DNA of 64,000 bases from Vibrio coralliilyticus (GCF_024449095.1 NZ_CP024627.1:372001-436000), one strand, 5' to 3'; counted from the first letter of the stretch, positions 46,351 to 57,374 are shown. The notes: generated by a model from the sequence alone, not told the origin. Numbers and translations: made by a program.

Positions 46351-46907
46351 TATAGCTGGAACCAAACGGGACCAATGAGATCACCCATTAGGAAGTTGGC
46401 AAACTGCAGAGCAATAAACAAAACCAGCACACTTAAGTCGAAGCCACCCATGGCTGGAATCACACGACGAATCGGCGCCAGCATAGGCTCAGTTAGTTGG
46501 TGAAATACGTACTCGATAGGGCTTCGTCCTTGGCTTACCCAGCTCAGAATAGCTCGGATAAGTAGCACCCAAAATAGTAAGCCACCAGCGGCTTTGATGA
46601 GGGATAGCAGGCCAAGGTAGAAAAACTCTGCACTGAAGGAAACAGCGCCACTGGAGGCAAGCAGGATCAGAGCGACAAATTTCAGTACGCACAGCACATA
46701 GGCAAAGAGTACAGTGGCCAGATCGATACCACCAACTGAAGGTACAATCCTGCGCAGCGGTGCAATTACGGGTTGAGTGGCTTTGACGATAAATTGTGAG
46801 AATGGGTTGTAGAAGTCTGCACGTGCAGCTTGCAACCAAATACGTAAGATCACCACCATGATGTAGAGATCAAACAGGGTGGAAATCAGAAAACTTATTG
46901 AATTCAT
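46350..46907 (-). CDS. yggT: YggT family membrane protein
   Basis: A 185-residue inner-membrane protein with two YGGT domains. Each has the pattern QxxxPxxAPxRRxxPxxGGxDLxxxxL ([17 protein letters not shown] and [17 protein letters not shown]), with about four membrane helices. It is implicated in osmotic tolerance and cell division in some bacteria; no defined reaction. It lies between proC and yggU. Confidence 0.94.
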   Translation of the reverse strand: MNSISFLISTLFDLYIMVVILRIWLQAARADFYNPFSQFIVKATQPVIAPLRRIVPSVGGIDLATVLFAYVLCVLKFVALILLASSGAVSFSAEFFYLGLLSLIKAAGGLLFWVLLIRAILSWVSQGRSPIEYVFHQLTEPMLAPIRRVIPAMGGFDLSVLVLFIALQFANFLMGDLIGPVWFQL

Positions 46908-46945
46908 AGGTTACCCTTATTTCGTAGAGCTATAGCTCAATCTAA

Positions 46946-47764
46946 TTAAAACAGTTTTTCCATCTCTTCAGCACGTGCTACGGCAGCTTGCATCGCTTTC
47001 GCTACTATATCTGAAAGTTGGTGTTCGTTGAATGTGCGTAGCGCTTCTGCCGTCGTGCCGCCTTTTGAGGTCACATTTTCGCGCAGTGTAGACAACTCAA
47101 CTTCAGGGTTGCCGACGACCATACTTGCCGCGCCCAGTGCGGATTGCTGAACTAATAGGCGCGCTGTCTCTTTATCAAAACCTTGAGCAATGGCTTCATT
47201 TTGCATCGCTTCCATAAAGCGGAAGAAGTAAGCTGGAGCACTACCTGCTGCCGCGATGATGTTATTAATGCCGGACTCTTGCTCCACCCAGCAGACCTTG
47301 CCACATGACTCCATTAGCTCAGCGGCAAACGCTTTATCTTGCTCAGAAACATTAGAAGGGGCGTATAGGCCACTCATTCCTAAGCCAAGCTGACTTGGCG
47401 TATTTGGCATTACACGGACAATGTTGAGTTGGTGATTGAGCATCTCGCACAGACGCTGGCTGCTGATGCCTGCAGCAATCGAGATAACCAATTTACCTGA
47501 CCAGTCGATCGATTGAAGCGGTTTACATACTTCTGCCATCATTTGTGGCTTTACAGAAAGAACGATGACATCCGCCTCGCTGGCAGCGGCTAGGTTGTCG
47601 CTGGTGGTCTTAATGGCGAAATCCTTCTCCAGCGGTAGTCGTCGAGTTTCAGATGGGGCTGTCGCTGTGATCATTTCAGCGGGATATCCCCCAGATACCA
47701 ATCCAGAGACGATAGCCTTGACCATATTACCTGCGCCGATAAAGGCAATGTTCTTATGTTCCAT
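46946..47764 (-). CDS. proC: Pyrroline-5-carboxylate reductase
   Basis: Final step of proline synthesis, reducing pyrroline-5-carboxylate with NAD(P)H. The 272-residue protein has the Rossmann start IAFIGAGNMVKAIVSGL and the family signature in the C-terminal half (NVTSKGGTTAEALRTF). The second gene of a leftward run led by yggS. Confidence 0.97.
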   Translation of the reverse strand: MEHKNIAFIGAGNMVKAIVSGLVSGGYPAEMITATAPSETRRLPLEKDFAIKTTSDNLAAASEADVIVLSVKPQMMAEVCKPLQSIDWSGKLVISIAAGISSQRLCEMLNHQLNIVRVMPNTPSQLGLGMSGLYAPSNVSEQDKAFAAELMESCGKVCWVEQESGINNIIAAAGSAPAYFFRFMEAMQNEAIAQGFDKETARLLVQQSALGAASMVVGNPEVELSTLRENVTSKGGTTAEALRTFNEHQLSDIVAKAMQAAVARAEEMEKLF

Positions 47765-47790
47765 TGAGTCTGTTCTTCCTGTCTTACTAA

Positions 47791-48507
47791 TTAAGCTTTA
47801 TTGCTGTAGTCACGCGCGCCAAAAATAGCGGTACCGATACGGACCAAGGTACTTCCTGCTTCAATCGCTGCTTCCATGTCACCACTCATACCCATAGAAA
47901 GCGTATCGAGGTTGAGATGCGGATAGCGTTGCGCCAATCGGTTTTTTAGTTCAGCTAGATGATGAAAAGCGGCAAGCTGAGACTGGTAATCGGAAACATT
48001 CGCTGGTATTGACATCAATCCTCTTAAGGTGAGGTTTGGCAGGGAAGAAATCAACTCTGCCAAAGTAAAGATTTCGTCATCGCTGGCGCCAGATTTAGAG
48101 CTTTCACTGCTGGTATTAACTTGAATAAGAACTTGCAGCGGCGCCATTCCTTCCGGCCTTTGATCGTTAAGTCGCTGTGCGATCTTGGTTCGATCCACGG
48201 TATGTACCCAAGCAAAATTCTCAGCTACAGGGCGTGTTTTGTTGGACTGGATTGGGCCGATAAAGTGCCATTCTAGGGCTAATTCAGGGTGGTTTTCTGA
48301 GAAATAGGCAATCTTATCAATACCTTCCTGTACGTAATTCTCGCCAAAAGCGACCTGACCGACGCGAGCCGCTTCTAAAATGGCTTCAGAAGGCTTGGTT
48401 TTACTCACTGCCAGAAGTTGCACTGAGCCTAGAGGGCGTCCACACTTTTGTTGTGCCGCTTCAATCTGTGAGGTGATCTGTTCAATGTTTTGTTGAATAC
48501 TACTCAT
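47791..48507 (-). CDS. yggS: PLP homeostasis protein YggS
   Basis: A 238-residue single-domain alanine-racemase-like barrel that binds pyridoxal phosphate and controls its free level; it has no known catalysis. The PLP Lys is in LLAVSKTKPSEAI (about residue 36), with HFIGPIQSNK and LSMGMSGDMEAAI typical. Its start is only 24 bp from the divergent pilT start. Confidence 0.96.
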   Translation of the reverse strand: MSSIQQNIEQITSQIEAAQQKCGRPLGSVQLLAVSKTKPSEAILEAARVGQVAFGENYVQEGIDKIAYFSENHPELALEWHFIGPIQSNKTRPVAENFAWVHTVDRTKIAQRLNDQRPEGMAPLQVLIQVNTSSESSKSGASDDEIFTLAELISSLPNLTLRGLMSIPANVSDYQSQLAAFHHLAELKNRLAQRYPHLNLDTLSMGMSGDMEAAIEAGSTLVRIGTAIFGARDYSNKA

Positions 48508-48531
48508 AGCTAACTTTATTAAGGATTTTAA

Positions 48532-49569
48532 ATGGATATCGCTGAATTACTAGATTTTAGTGTAAAGCATAATGCTTCAGATCTACATCTTTCTGCTGGT
48601 GTATCTCCCATGGTACGCATTGATGGTGAAGTAAGAAAGCTTGGCGTACCAGCATTCAACCATTCTGAAGTGCATCGTTTGGTGTTCGACATTATGAATG
48701 ATGCCCAGCGTAGTGAATTTGAAGAGCGTCTCGAAGTCGACTTCTCCTTTGAGCTGCCAGACGTTGGCCGTTTCAGGGTTAATGCTTTTAATCAGTCACG
48801 AGGTTGTGCGGCGGTTTTCCGTACCATTCCAACCGATATCCCGACTTTAGAGCAGTTGGATGCACCGGCCATCTTTGAAAGTATTGCTAACATGGAAAAA
48901 GGCCTGATTTTGGTCACAGGGCCAACGGGCTCTGGTAAATCGACGACATTGGCAGCAATGGTGGATCATATTAATCGCCACCATAACAAGCATATCCTTA
49001 CGATTGAAGATCCGATTGAGTTTGTGCATACCAATAACAAATGTCTGATCAACCAGCGCGAAGTTCATAGTAGTACCCATAGTTTTAATAACGCGCTGCG
49101 CAGTGCTCTACGTGAAGACCCTGATGTTATTCTAGTAGGCGAGTTACGTGATCAGGAAACGATCAGTCTAGCGCTGACCGCTGCTGAAACCGGCCACTTG
49201 GTGTTTGGTACTTTGCACACCAGTTCGGCGGCGAAAACTATCGACCGTATTATTGATGTTTTTCCGGGCAGCGATAAAGGCATGGTGCGTTCCATGCTTT
49301 CTGAGTCTCTGCGTGCGGTGATCGCTCAGAAATTGCTCAAACGCATTGGCGGCGGGAGAACGGCTTGTCATGAAATCATGATGGCAACGCCTGCGATTCG
49401 TAACTTGATCCGCGAAGATAAAGTGGCGCAAATGCAGTCTGTGATCCAGACAGGTGCAGCACATGGTATGCAGACCATGGAGCAGCACTCGAAACAGTTG
49501 ATTGCTCAAGGTCTGGTTGATGCAGAAGAAGTGTCGAAAAAAATTGAAGTTGAGCAAGGTCTGTTCTGA
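48532..49569 (+). CDS. pilT: Type IV pilus retraction ATPase PilT
   Basis: A hexameric motor that depolymerises type IV pili, giving twitching and DNA uptake. The 345-residue protein has Walker A GPTGSGKST, the Asp box EDPIEFVH, the Walker B region LVGELRDQETI, the HTSS His box and the PilT-specific AIRNLIRE motif. It would retract both the MSHA pilus encoded at 2.7-22 kb and a competence pilus encoded elsewhere. AAGGA precedes the ATG. Confidence 0.97.
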   Translation: MDIAELLDFSVKHNASDLHLSAGVSPMVRIDGEVRKLGVPAFNHSEVHRLVFDIMNDAQRSEFEERLEVDFSFELPDVGRFRVNAFNQSRGCAAVFRTIPTDIPTLEQLDAPAIFESIANMEKGLILVTGPTGSGKSTTLAAMVDHINRHHNKHILTIEDPIEFVHTNNKCLINQREVHSSTHSFNNALRSALREDPDVILVGELRDQETISLALTAAETGHLVFGTLHTSSAAKTIDRIIDVFPGSDKGMVRSMLSESLRAVIAQKLLKRIGGGRTACHEIMMATPAIRNLIREDKVAQMQSVIQTGAAHGMQTMEQHSKQLIAQGLVDAEEVSKKIEVEQGLF

Positions 49570-49577
49570 GAGAGGTC

Positions 49578-50687
49578 ATGATGGATATCAATGCTTATCT
49601 GCAAGGCATGCTGACTGAGAAAGCGTCAGACTTATACATCACTGTTGGTGCGCCGATACTTTATCGTGTTGATGGTGAGTTGAAGCCGCATGGAGAGAGC
49701 TTATCGGAAGCCGAAGTGTTGACGCTACTCCACAGCACCATGGATGAAGAGCGCCAGAGTGAGTATAGCCACAGTCGAGAAGCGAACTTTGCTGTTGTGC
49801 GAGATTTTGGTCGCTTTCGTGTGTCCGCTTTCTACCAGCGAGAATTACCCGGTGCGGTTATTCGTAGAATTGAAACCACTATACCCACATTTGATGACTT
49901 AAAACTGCCCGAAACTCTGAAAGATCTTTCCATCGCCAAGCGCGGTTTGGTGTTAGTGGTGGGTGCCACAGGTTCTGGTAAATCCACAACAATGGCAGCG
50001 ATGACGGGTTATCGAAATACTGAGCGCAGCGGCCATATTCTGACGGTGGAAGATCCGATTGAGTTTGTTCATGAGCATCAGAAATGCATCGTCACGCAAC
50101 GTGAGGTCGGCTTAGACACAGAAAGTTATGAAGTCGCACTGAAGAACTCTTTGCGTCAGGCTCCTGATATGATCCTGATCGGTGAGATCCGATCGCGAGA
50201 GACCATGGAGTACGCGATGACCTTCGCCGAAACGGGCCATTTGTGTATGGCGACTTTGCACGCCAATAATGCTAACCAAGCTTTGGAAAGGATCCTGCAC
50301 CTTGTACCGAAAGAGCAAAAAGAGCAGTTCTTGTTTGATCTCTCCATGAATCTTAAAGGTGTTATCGGCCAGCAGTTGATTCGAGATAAAAACGGCCAAG
50401 GTCGTCATGGCGTGTTTGAAATCTTACTCAACAGTCCACGAGTATCGGATCTCATTCAACGCGGTGATCTGCATGAACTCAAATCAACCATGGCGAAATC
50501 TCAGGAAATGGGTATGCAGACGTTTGATCAGGCGCTTTACCAACTGGTGGTGAATGACAAAATTACTGAAGAAGATGCGCTGCACAGTGCGGATTCAGCC
50601 AATGACCTGCGTATTATGCTCAAGACTCAACGAGGTGAAAGCTTCGGTGGTGGTGCGCTGGCAGATGTGAAGATTGATATGGATTAG
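49578..50687 (+). CDS. pilU: PilT-dependent retraction ATPase PilU
   Basis: A 369-residue PilT paralog that assists PilT in pilus retraction. Walker A is GATGSGKST, the Asp box is EDPIEFVHEHQKC and the Walker B region is ILIGEIRSRETME. In place of the PilT AIRNLIRE motif it has SPRVSDLIQRGDL, which marks PilU. It follows pilT after 8 bp. An ATG doublet occurs at the start (49578, 49581). Confidence 0.96.
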   Translation: MMDINAYLQGMLTEKASDLYITVGAPILYRVDGELKPHGESLSEAEVLTLLHSTMDEERQSEYSHSREANFAVVRDFGRFRVSAFYQRELPGAVIRRIETTIPTFDDLKLPETLKDLSIAKRGLVLVVGATGSGKSTTMAAMTGYRNTERSGHILTVEDPIEFVHEHQKCIVTQREVGLDTESYEVALKNSLRQAPDMILIGEIRSRETMEYAMTFAETGHLCMATLHANNANQALERILHLVPKEQKEQFLFDLSMNLKGVIGQQLIRDKNGQGRHGVFEILLNSPRVSDLIQRGDLHELKSTMAKSQEMGMQTFDQALYQLVVNDKITEEDALHSADSANDLRIMLKTQRGESFGGGALADVKIDMD

Positions 50688-50753
50688 AGATTGCTCTTCG
50701 CCGTTTGGGGTGTGTGAATATTTTCTATCGTGCTCTATTTATAGTGCTGAAAT

Positions 50754-50790
50754 GTAAAGGGCTGGCGCAATGTGCCAACCCTTTCTGTTT
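50754..50790. terminator. Bidirectional terminator between pilU and ruvX
   Basis: AAAGGGCTGGC (50756-50766) pairs with GCCAACCCTTT (50774-50784) with one mismatch, T-rich beyond on the plus strand. It lies between the convergent genes. Confidence 0.75.
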
Positions 50791-50796
50791 TCTCGC

Positions 50797-51219
50797 TTAG
50801 CCGTATTGAGCTTCAAACCAGCTTTCAAGGATAACGACCGCTGACTGGCAGTCTACATTCCCTTTGCTGAGCGCCTTGTAGCCGCCCATACTGAAAAGAT
50901 CTGAGCGAGCTTCTGTAGTGGATAAGCGCTCATCGTGCAGCTCGACAGGAAGGCCAAAACGGCCGTGAAGACGATTAGCAAACTTTTTCGCTCTAGGAGT
51001 AATCGTTTCCAGAGCTTTGCCGTGAAGGTCCGTTGGCAAGCCGACAACCAGCAGGTTGGGTTGCCATTCTTTGATCTGCTTTTCAATATCGTCCCAGTTG
51101 GGAATGCCATCGTTGGCTTTAAAGGCTTTCAGCGGTGATGCCGTGCCTGTAATCTCCTGACCAATGGCACTGCCAATACTTTTAGTGCCAAAGTCAAAAG
51201 CCATAATTGTTCTAGACAT
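50797..51219 (-). CDS. ruvX: Putative pre-16S rRNA nuclease / Holliday junction resolvase RuvX (YqgF)
   Basis: A 140-residue RNase H-fold nuclease. It begins [17 protein letters not shown] with the first catalytic Asp, followed by [12 protein letters not shown] and the [12 protein letters not shown] segment. E. coli YqgF takes part in 16S rRNA 5' maturation. It lies 17 bp after yqgE, the usual partner. Confidence 0.95.
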   Translation of the reverse strand: MSRTIMAFDFGTKSIGSAIGQEITGTASPLKAFKANDGIPNWDDIEKQIKEWQPNLLVVGLPTDLHGKALETITPRAKKFANRLHGRFGLPVELHDERLSTTEARSDLFSMGGYKALSKGNVDCQSAVVILESWFEAQYG

Positions 51220-51236
51220 AAATTTTAGTAGTGAGG

Positions 51237-51800
51237 TTATGCGTGACCAATATCACTGGACAGTTGAGACGCGTCGATGCCAAGCATCTGCACGGCTTTC
51301 TGCCAACGTTCATTGATTGGTGTGTTAAACATGACATCAGGGTCAGCTTCAATCGTTAACCACGAGTTTTCCGAAAGCTCGCTCTCCAACTGGCCAGCTT
51401 CCCAACCTGAGTAACCTAATGCAACAATGTACTCTGGTGGTTCGGCCTCTGTACCGAGTACCGCGAGAATATCCTTAGAAGTTGTAACAGAGATACAGTC
51501 AGTCATCTGAATGCTGGACTCATAATGATCTTTTGGTTGGTGAAGAATAAAACCGCGATCTCCTGACACCGGACCGCCATTGAGAACTGGTTTCTCAAGA
51601 CTGCCGACTTTCAGTTGCGGTTGAGCCGCTTCAACGTCGACCTGTTTGAGCATTTTCCCTACTGTAATGTCGATTGGAGCATTAATCATTAAACCCATTG
51701 CGCCATCATCGTTGTGCTCACACACATAGATAACGCTGCGTTGGAAGTAGGGATCTTTCATCCCCGGCATAGCAACTAAAAAGTGGTTGGTTAAATTCAT
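51237..51800 (-). CDS. yqgE: YqgE (DUF179/UPF0301 family)
   Basis: A 187-residue conserved protein of unknown function, beginning [40 protein letters not shown], the DUF179 signature. The start at 51800 has GGAG 6-7 bp upstream; an earlier in-frame ATG at 51830 has no support. It is coupled to ruvX and preceded by gshB, the conserved gshB-yqgE-ruvX order. Confidence 0.95.
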   Translation of the reverse strand: MNLTNHFLVAMPGMKDPYFQRSVIYVCEHNDDGAMGLMINAPIDITVGKMLKQVDVEAAQPQLKVGSLEKPVLNGGPVSGDRGFILHQPKDHYESSIQMTDCISVTTSKDILAVLGTEAEPPEYIVALGYSGWEAGQLESELSENSWLTIEADPDVMFNTPINERWQKAVQMLGIDASQLSSDIGHA

Positions 51801-51856
51801 AGTTACTCCAGCGTATAGTGGGCAATACATGATCGCCCAATGATCCTGTGGGTAAA

Positions 51857-52807
51857 TTACTGCTTATTGAGACGGCGCTCAATGGCATCCATCAATTTAC
51901 CCGTGATTGAGGTATCAAACGCAGCCTCAATTTCGCGAATACAAGTTGGGCTGGTTACATTAATCTCAGTCAACTTGTCACCAATGACGTCTAGGCCTAC
52001 AAAGATCAAACCTTTTTCCTTAAGTGTAGGCGCTACAGCCGCTGCGATCTGTTTATCTGTTTCGCTCAGTGGTCGGGCTTCACCGGTGCCACCCGCTGCA
52101 AGGTTGCCACGCGTTTCGCCTTTTGCCGGAATACGTGCTAGGCAGTATGGCATTGCTTCACCGTCTACAACCAGAATTCTTTTGTCGCCATTGCTGATAT
52201 CAGGAACGAATGTTTGTGCCATCGCATAGTTTTGACCGTGGTTAGTCAGGGTTTCGATAATCACAGAAACATTTGGATCGTTCTCTTTGACTCGGAAAAT
52301 AGATGCACCACCCATGCCATCTAATGGTTTTAAGATCACATCTCCGTGCTGTTCGCGAAATTGTTTAATCTTCTCTGCTTTGCGGGTCACGATCGTGGTT
52401 GGGGTGAGTTCTGGGAACCAAGCTGTGAACAGCTTTTCGTTACAGTCACGCAGGCTCTGAGGTTTGTTGACGATTAACGTGCCTTTCTCTTCTGCGCGCT
52501 CAAGAATGTAGGTTGCGTAGATGTATTCAGTATCAAACGGAGGATCTTTACGCATCAATACCGCATCAAGCTCTGACAACTCAATAGTTTGCTCTGACTT
52601 AAACTGGAACCAGCCCGTTGGATCTTCTTTGAGTTCCACCACTTTGGTGTCTGCAACAGCAACACCTTGGTCTAGGTGCAGATCATGCATTTCCATGTAG
52701 TGGATTTCGTAGCCGCGGCGCTGCGCTTCAAGCATCATGGCAAAGCTAGAGTCTTTCTTGATGTTGATGGACTCGATAGGGTCCATCACGATACCTAATT
52801 TGATCAT
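51857..52807 (-). CDS. gshB: Glutathione synthetase
   Basis: An ATP-grasp ligase joining gamma-glutamylcysteine and glycine. The 316-residue protein starts [25 protein letters not shown], as in other proteobacterial GshB, with [15 protein letters not shown] and the C-terminal [13 protein letters not shown] motif. The ATG at 52807 is preferred with GGAGAAA upstream; an in-frame ATG at 52837 lies in the rsmE end. Confidence 0.97.
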   Translation of the reverse strand: MIKLGIVMDPIESINIKKDSSFAMMLEAQRRGYEIHYMEMHDLHLDQGVAVADTKVVELKEDPTGWFQFKSEQTIELSELDAVLMRKDPPFDTEYIYATYILERAEEKGTLIVNKPQSLRDCNEKLFTAWFPELTPTTIVTRKAEKIKQFREQHGDVILKPLDGMGGASIFRVKENDPNVSVIIETLTNHGQNYAMAQTFVPDISNGDKRILVVDGEAMPYCLARIPAKGETRGNLAAGGTGEARPLSETDKQIAAAVAPTLKEKGLIFVGLDVIGDKLTEINVTSPTCIREIEAAFDTSITGKLMDAIERRLNKQ

Positions 52808-52820
52808 GGTTTTTCTCCGT

Positions 52821-53552
52821 TTAACCAAGGTCGCCAAAGCGAACTTGAAGGGCAGTAATTGCGGTAAGAGCTGCGGTCTCTGTGCGTAATACGCGTGGGC
52901 CTAGCAGAGTCTCTTCAAATTGATATTCTCGGGTTTTCTCGATCTCTTCTGCGGATAAGCCACCTTCGGGGCCAATCAACAGGCGAACTTTCTCGACCGG
53001 CGCTGGCAGCGTATTGATTGAGTATTTTGCTCTGGGGTGAAGATTGAGCTTGAGGCCGTCATAGTCTTCGGCGCACCAGTCTTCTAACTGCATGATCGGG
53101 CGGATTTGCGGAACGATATTGCGTCCACTTTGCTCGCAAGCGCTGATGGCAACTTTCTGCCATTGGGCGAGCTTTTTCTCGAAACGTTTTTGATCCAGCT
53201 TGACACCACAACGCTCAGAAATCAGTGGGGTAATGGTATTAACGCCCAGCTCTACGGATTTCTGAATGGTGAACTCCATCTTTTCCCCGCGAGAAATGAC
53301 CTGACCTAAATGCAGATCCAGCGGTGACTCGCTGCTGTGTTCAACACGTTCAGTGATGTTCACCGTGACGGACTTCTTGGTGACTTCTTCAATCACGGCA
53401 GGAAACTCAGCGCCAAAGCCATCAAAAAGCAGAACCTCCTGTCCAACTTTCATCCGTAAGACTCTGCCTACATGGCCGGCTGCGTCTTCACTAAGCGCTA
53501 AACTGCCAAGTTGGGTGATAGGTTCAGGGTGATAAATTCGAGGAATTCGCAT
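52821..53552 (-). CDS. rsmE: 16S rRNA (uracil1498-N3)-methyltransferase RsmE
   Basis: A SPOUT-class methyltransferase of 243 residues that modifies U1498 of 16S rRNA. It starts [16 protein letters not shown], with an N-terminal PUA-like domain and the SAM-binding knot ([15 protein letters not shown] and [15 protein letters not shown]). It is 13 bp upstream of gshB. Confidence 0.96.
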   Translation of the reverse strand: MRIPRIYHPEPITQLGSLALSEDAAGHVGRVLRMKVGQEVLLFDGFGAEFPAVIEEVTKKSVTVNITERVEHSSESPLDLHLGQVISRGEKMEFTIQKSVELGVNTITPLISERCGVKLDQKRFEKKLAQWQKVAISACEQSGRNIVPQIRPIMQLEDWCAEDYDGLKLNLHPRAKYSINTLPAPVEKVRLLIGPEGGLSAEEIEKTREYQFEETLLGPRVLRTETAALTAITALQVRFGDLG

Positions 53553-53648
53553 CAGCTTTGTATCCGGGAAGACAATTGAGAATGAACCCCTAACATGGAT
53601 GCTTTATGGCTAAAAAACAAGGGGCAGCCTATACATAGATCTAGATTA

Positions 53649-54353
53649 TTACAAAGCTTGGCATGCTTGAAAAACGAAAGGGTTATGGTTGCCCTGAACC
53701 TTGAATATTCTGCGTTCACGTTCACACTCCCATGTGTCTACTGGGTAAAGCTTGTTCCAAGCGGTCATGAGTTGGGTTTGCTGTTTTGACAGCTTAAATC
53801 CGTATTCCTCACTCATGTACAGGTAAGTACGAGCAATCGATCCTTTAGCGCGATCTGGCGGCATGACTCTGCGTTGTTTAAAGTTAACCTGCACTTCACA
53901 TTGACCATAGGTGGCGCCATCCACGCCATTCCACTGGCTGAAATGGTAATTAGAACGGTCACCATTAACTTCACCGATAGCTGGTGTGAGGTTATGTAGA
54001 TCTGCCTCCATCAAGCGAAAGGTACGATCGTTTTTGGTGCAGTTCTTTCTACCACCAGACTGCCAGCATTGTCGTTGGTGGCCAAACTGCCATGCGGGTA
54101 CTACGTGCTCCCATTCAATTCTGGAGGCACGCTTTTGTTGCTTTCTTACTGAGTAGCCACATGAGGTTAAATCAGGAATACCTTTCTTTCCCTGCCAAGT
54201 GATATCACATCCGCAATAAAAGCTGGTGGGATGATCCGCGTATATCTTCAGCGCTTCTTTCTTAGCTTTCGAAAACGAAGATGGAGGGGCAGAGAGTGCC
54301 TGAGATGAAGCAATAAGTAAGGTTAAGAAAATGAAAAATGCACGAAGTTTCAT
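53649..54353 (-). CDS. Secreted endonuclease I (Dns/EndA type)
   Basis: A 234-residue extracellular or periplasmic nuclease. The signal peptide is [22 protein letters not shown]. The active site is the endonuclease I motif [19 protein letters not shown], and eight cysteines (for example [22 protein letters not shown]) form disulfides. In V. cholerae the equivalent Dns degrades environmental DNA and is repressed at high cell density through HapR and QstR, whose likely gene is also in this window. Confidence 0.93.
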   Translation of the reverse strand: MKLRAFFIFLTLLIASSQALSAPPSSFSKAKKEALKIYADHPTSFYCGCDITWQGKKGIPDLTSCGYSVRKQQKRASRIEWEHVVPAWQFGHQRQCWQSGGRKNCTKNDRTFRLMEADLHNLTPAIGEVNGDRSNYHFSQWNGVDGATYGQCEVQVNFKQRRVMPPDRAKGSIARTYLYMSEEYGFKLSKQQTQLMTAWNKLYPVDTWECERERRIFKVQGNHNPFVFQACQAL

Positions 54354-54431
54354 GTCGATAAGTATTAGAAAAGTATGACTTATCGCAGTCTAACATGCAT
54401 TTGTTGGGTTTTTTACTGATAGTACGTTGAG

Positions 54432-54932
54432 TTATGAGAGTTGTTTGCCAGTAAACGTAAGGGGTTGTTGGCATTTCTGGCAGCGATAGCTGCTTTGCTG
54501 ACGTAGAACTTTATTATGACGCCTGATGGTTAGCGGATAGATCTGGCATCCGCAGCGGTACTCGAAGGTTTTCCCTTGTACGGAAGTTATTTCAAAACTG
54601 TGTGTAGTACGAGCAGGGACGCCGAACACGCTTTCCATGACCGATTGCCATTCTTTACCGTGAGGTTTGACCCTGCCATAGACTTGATAGGTCACCAAGT
54701 GAGCGACTTCATGCGGAATCACTTCATCGAAAAAGGCTTGCTGGTTTTCGATAAATAAAGTTGGATTGAGACGAATTTCATTGAGCTGGAGGTAGGCTTT
54801 GCCTGCGGCTTTCCCCCGTAGTTTGTAGCTGATAGAAGGGAAAGAGAATGAACGCTGAAAAGCACTCTGGGCTTGGGTGATACAATGAGCGACGATTTGT
54901 TGTGTGCGATAGCTGAGTTCTTTATCCATCAA
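54432..54932 (-). CDS. sprT: SprT-like zinc metalloprotein
   Basis: A 166-residue protein with the zinc-binding HEVAH motif ([16 protein letters not shown], about residue 71) and a C-terminal zinc-ribbon with two Cys pairs (YRCGCQI and YRCQKCQQ). It is related to the SprT/Spartan domain that degrades DNA-protein crosslinks; the bacterial function is not settled. It lies upstream of the endonuclease I gene on the same strand, as in E. coli (sprT-endA). Confidence 0.9.
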   Translation of the reverse strand: MMDKELSYRTQQIVAHCITQAQSAFQRSFSFPSISYKLRGKAAGKAYLQLNEIRLNPTLFIENQQAFFDEVIPHEVAHLVTYQVYGRVKPHGKEWQSVMESVFGVPARTTHSFEITSVQGKTFEYRCGCQIYPLTIRRHNKVLRQQSSYRCQKCQQPLTFTGKQLS

Positions 54933-54996
54933 TTATTCGAAAAAATTCGCCCCTTACTTTGAAGGAGCGAATCATATACTGGATTAGAAGTTGGTG

Positions 54997-55791
54997 CTAA
55001 TGGTGCTTTTTCTTGATGGTTTCATGATAGGCGTGCCAAGTACCGTAGCCAAGAATAGGCATCGTAAATAACATGCCGATTCCGTAAGTCGCAAAGCCAA
55101 TTAGTATACCGCCACAGATCACGCCGGCCCATACGATCATTGCAGGAATGTTTGACTTGACCGCGTTAAAGCTGGTGAACACAGCTGTCATCATATCAAC
55201 TCGTCGTTCCATCATCAGAGGAATGGAGAAGGCTGAAATACTAAACACAATTGCTGCCAGTACCATGCCGACCAGAGAGCCGATAATAAGGAAGGGTAGG
55301 AAATCGGTTAATGGAGCACCTTGAACGGACGGGTAAAGCGCATGAAGCAGCGCGGCAATACGCATCCAGAAAATCATACACACGGCGAGCATCACAGCAA
55401 ACGCCCATTGTGATGAAGAATTGCGTCCAATGGCTTTCATGGAGTGAATCAAGCTAGCGTTATGGCCTTTTTCTCTTTCCCAACTAGCGTCATAGAGTCC
55501 TAGAGCTAAGAAAGGACCAATTAACATATAAACGACCAAACTAGGCATCACGACTAAGTGTGTGCCTTGCCATTGAACTAATAAAACAATACCAATCGCT
55601 GCTGCCATAAAACACAAACCGTAAAAGGCACTGATCAGTGGCATGCGAACAAAATCGTGTAGCCCTAGTGATAGCCAATGAAACGGGGCCGATATGCTGA
55701 GCTGATTGCACGGGATAGTACGTGCGTATTCGTTATCTGGGACTTCCTTGCGTTTCTCGTTGAAGTCTTGTGGATTCACCGTACGAGGCAT
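54997..55791 (-). CDS. DUF2189 membrane protein
   Basis: A 264-residue polytopic inner-membrane protein with about six hydrophobic segments. The stretch LGLHDFVRMPLISAFYGLCF and the FLALGLYDASWEREKG segment are typical of DUF2189. Function unknown. It stands alone. The 276-bp gap upstream (55792-56067) holds only the metK terminator and AT-rich sequence. Confidence 0.82.
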   Translation of the reverse strand: MPRTVNPQDFNEKRKEVPDNEYARTIPCNQLSISAPFHWLSLGLHDFVRMPLISAFYGLCFMAAAIGIVLLVQWQGTHLVVMPSLVVYMLIGPFLALGLYDASWEREKGHNASLIHSMKAIGRNSSSQWAFAVMLAVCMIFWMRIAALLHALYPSVQGAPLTDFLPFLIIGSLVGMVLAAIVFSISAFSIPLMMERRVDMMTAVFTSFNAVKSNIPAMIVWAGVICGGILIGFATYGIGMLFTMPILGYGTWHAYHETIKKKHH

Positions 55792-56002
55792 ACATCCTCC
55801 TTGATCGATTCTCGGTCATAGGCCACCCGTTATTTCAAGGTGACATGGAACTCGATGCTCGGCTTTGCGACTGCTGGGTAAGCTGCGCATCTGTTTGACT
55901 TGTTAGAAGAAACTCACTTAGCTTTAAGTTTGCTCTTTTAACATATTGTTAACTATTGACCCCATGACAAAAAAATACAAATTTGTTGTTTGATTTTTGC
56001 GC

Positions 56003-56040
56003 ACAAAAACAAAGGGCTTCTGGTTCCCCAGAAGCCCTTG
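56003..56040 (-). terminator. Terminator of metK
   Basis: A perfect 12-bp stem AAGGGCTTCTGG/CCAGAAGCCCTT with a TTCC loop. On the minus strand TGTTTTTG follows. Confidence 0.9.
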
Positions 56041-56067
56041 AATAGCAAATTAGTGCGGTGATTTAAA

Positions 56068-57222
56068 TTACTTAAGGCCAGCGAAGTCGCGTAGAAGTGC
56101 AGCTTTATCAGTCGCTTCCCATGGGAACTCTTCACGACCAAAGTGGCCGTATGCCGCTGTTTTCTTGTAGATTGGTTGAAGTAGGTTCAGCATTTCTTGT
56201 AGGCCGTATGGGCGAAGATCGAAGTGCTGGCGTACCGCTTCAACAATGATGTCTTGAGATACTTTTTCAGTACCAAATGTTTCCACCATGATAGACGTTG
56301 GATCAGCGACGCCGATTGCGTAAGAAAGCTGAATCTCACAACGGTCAGCAAGGCCAGCCGCAACGATGTTTTTCGCAACGTAACGTGCAGCGTAAGCCGC
56401 AGAGCGGTCAACTTTTGATGGATCCTTACCAGAGAAGGCACCGCCACCATGACGAGCAGCACCACCGTAAGTATCAACGATGATCTTACGACCAGTCAGA
56501 CCACAGTCACCCATTGGGCCACCGATAACAAAACGGCCAGTTGGGTTGATGAAGAAGTTAGTGTCTTTGTTTAGCCACTCTGATGGTAGAACTGGCTTAA
56601 TGATCTCTTCCATAACAGCTTCACGCAGGTCTGGAGTAGAGATTGAATCACAATGCTGAGTCGAAAGAACAACAGCATCAATACCAACGATCTTACCTTG
56701 GTCGTATTGGAAGGTTACCTGAGATTTTGCATCAGGACGTAGCCAAGGAAGTGTGCCGTTTTTACGCACTTCCGCTTGTTTTTGAACAAGTAGGTGAGAG
56801 TACGTAATTGGAGCTGGCATTAGCACGTCGGTCTCGTTCGTCGCGTAGCCAAACATGATGCCCTGGTCACCCGCACCTTGCTCTTTTGGATCCGCTTTAT
56901 CAACCCCTTGGTTGATATCTGGAGACTGTTTACCGATGGTGTTCAGTACCGCACAAGAATCGGCATCAAAACCCATTTCAGAGTTTACATAACCAATTTC
57001 ACGCACAGTTTGGCGAGTAAGCTCTTCGATGTCTACCCATGCTGAGGTGGTGATCTCACCACCGACCATTACCATGCCTGTTTTCACGTATGTTTCACAC
57101 GCAACACGGGCTTTTGGGTCTTGTTCAAGAATCGCATCAAGGACTGCATCAGAAATCTGATCTGCAATTTTATCTGGATGGCCTTCTGATACCGACTCAG
57201 AAGTAAACAGGTGCTTAGCCAT
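56068..57222 (-). CDS. metK: S-adenosylmethionine synthetase
   Basis: Makes SAM from methionine and ATP. The 384-residue protein has the family signatures [33 protein letters not shown] and [23 protein letters not shown]. It is monocistronic, with a terminator downstream and a MetJ operator upstream, so it should be repressed when SAM is abundant. Confidence 0.98.
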   Translation of the reverse strand: MAKHLFTSESVSEGHPDKIADQISDAVLDAILEQDPKARVACETYVKTGMVMVGGEITTSAWVDIEELTRQTVREIGYVNSEMGFDADSCAVLNTIGKQSPDINQGVDKADPKEQGAGDQGIMFGYATNETDVLMPAPITYSHLLVQKQAEVRKNGTLPWLRPDAKSQVTFQYDQGKIVGIDAVVLSTQHCDSISTPDLREAVMEEIIKPVLPSEWLNKDTNFFINPTGRFVIGGPMGDCGLTGRKIIVDTYGGAARHGGGAFSGKDPSKVDRSAAYAARYVAKNIVAAGLADRCEIQLSYAIGVADPTSIMVETFGTEKVSQDIIVEAVRQHFDLRPYGLQEMLNLLQPIYKKTAAYGHFGREEFPWEATDKAALLRDFAGLK

Positions 57223-57297
57223 GTTAGCTCCACTTTAATTTGGTTTAGAGTCAGTGAATGTGTTTAATCACTGACATTGAATAATATTAATAATTGT

Positions 57298-57321
57298 AGG
57301 TGTATCTACATCTAGACGTCT
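57298..57321 (-). promoter_or_regulatory. MetJ operator (tandem met boxes) of metK
   Basis: Three consecutive 8-mers match the AGACGTCT met box: AGGTGTAT (5 of 8), CTACATCT (5 of 8) and a perfect AGACGTCT (57314-57321). MetJ binds such tandem boxes cooperatively with SAM. They lie 76-99 bp upstream of the metK start. No SAM riboswitch was seen. Confidence 0.75.
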
Positions 57322-57374
57322 ATTCTAATTTTCATTGTTTGAATTACAAGCTCTTTTTTAATTTAATACATATC

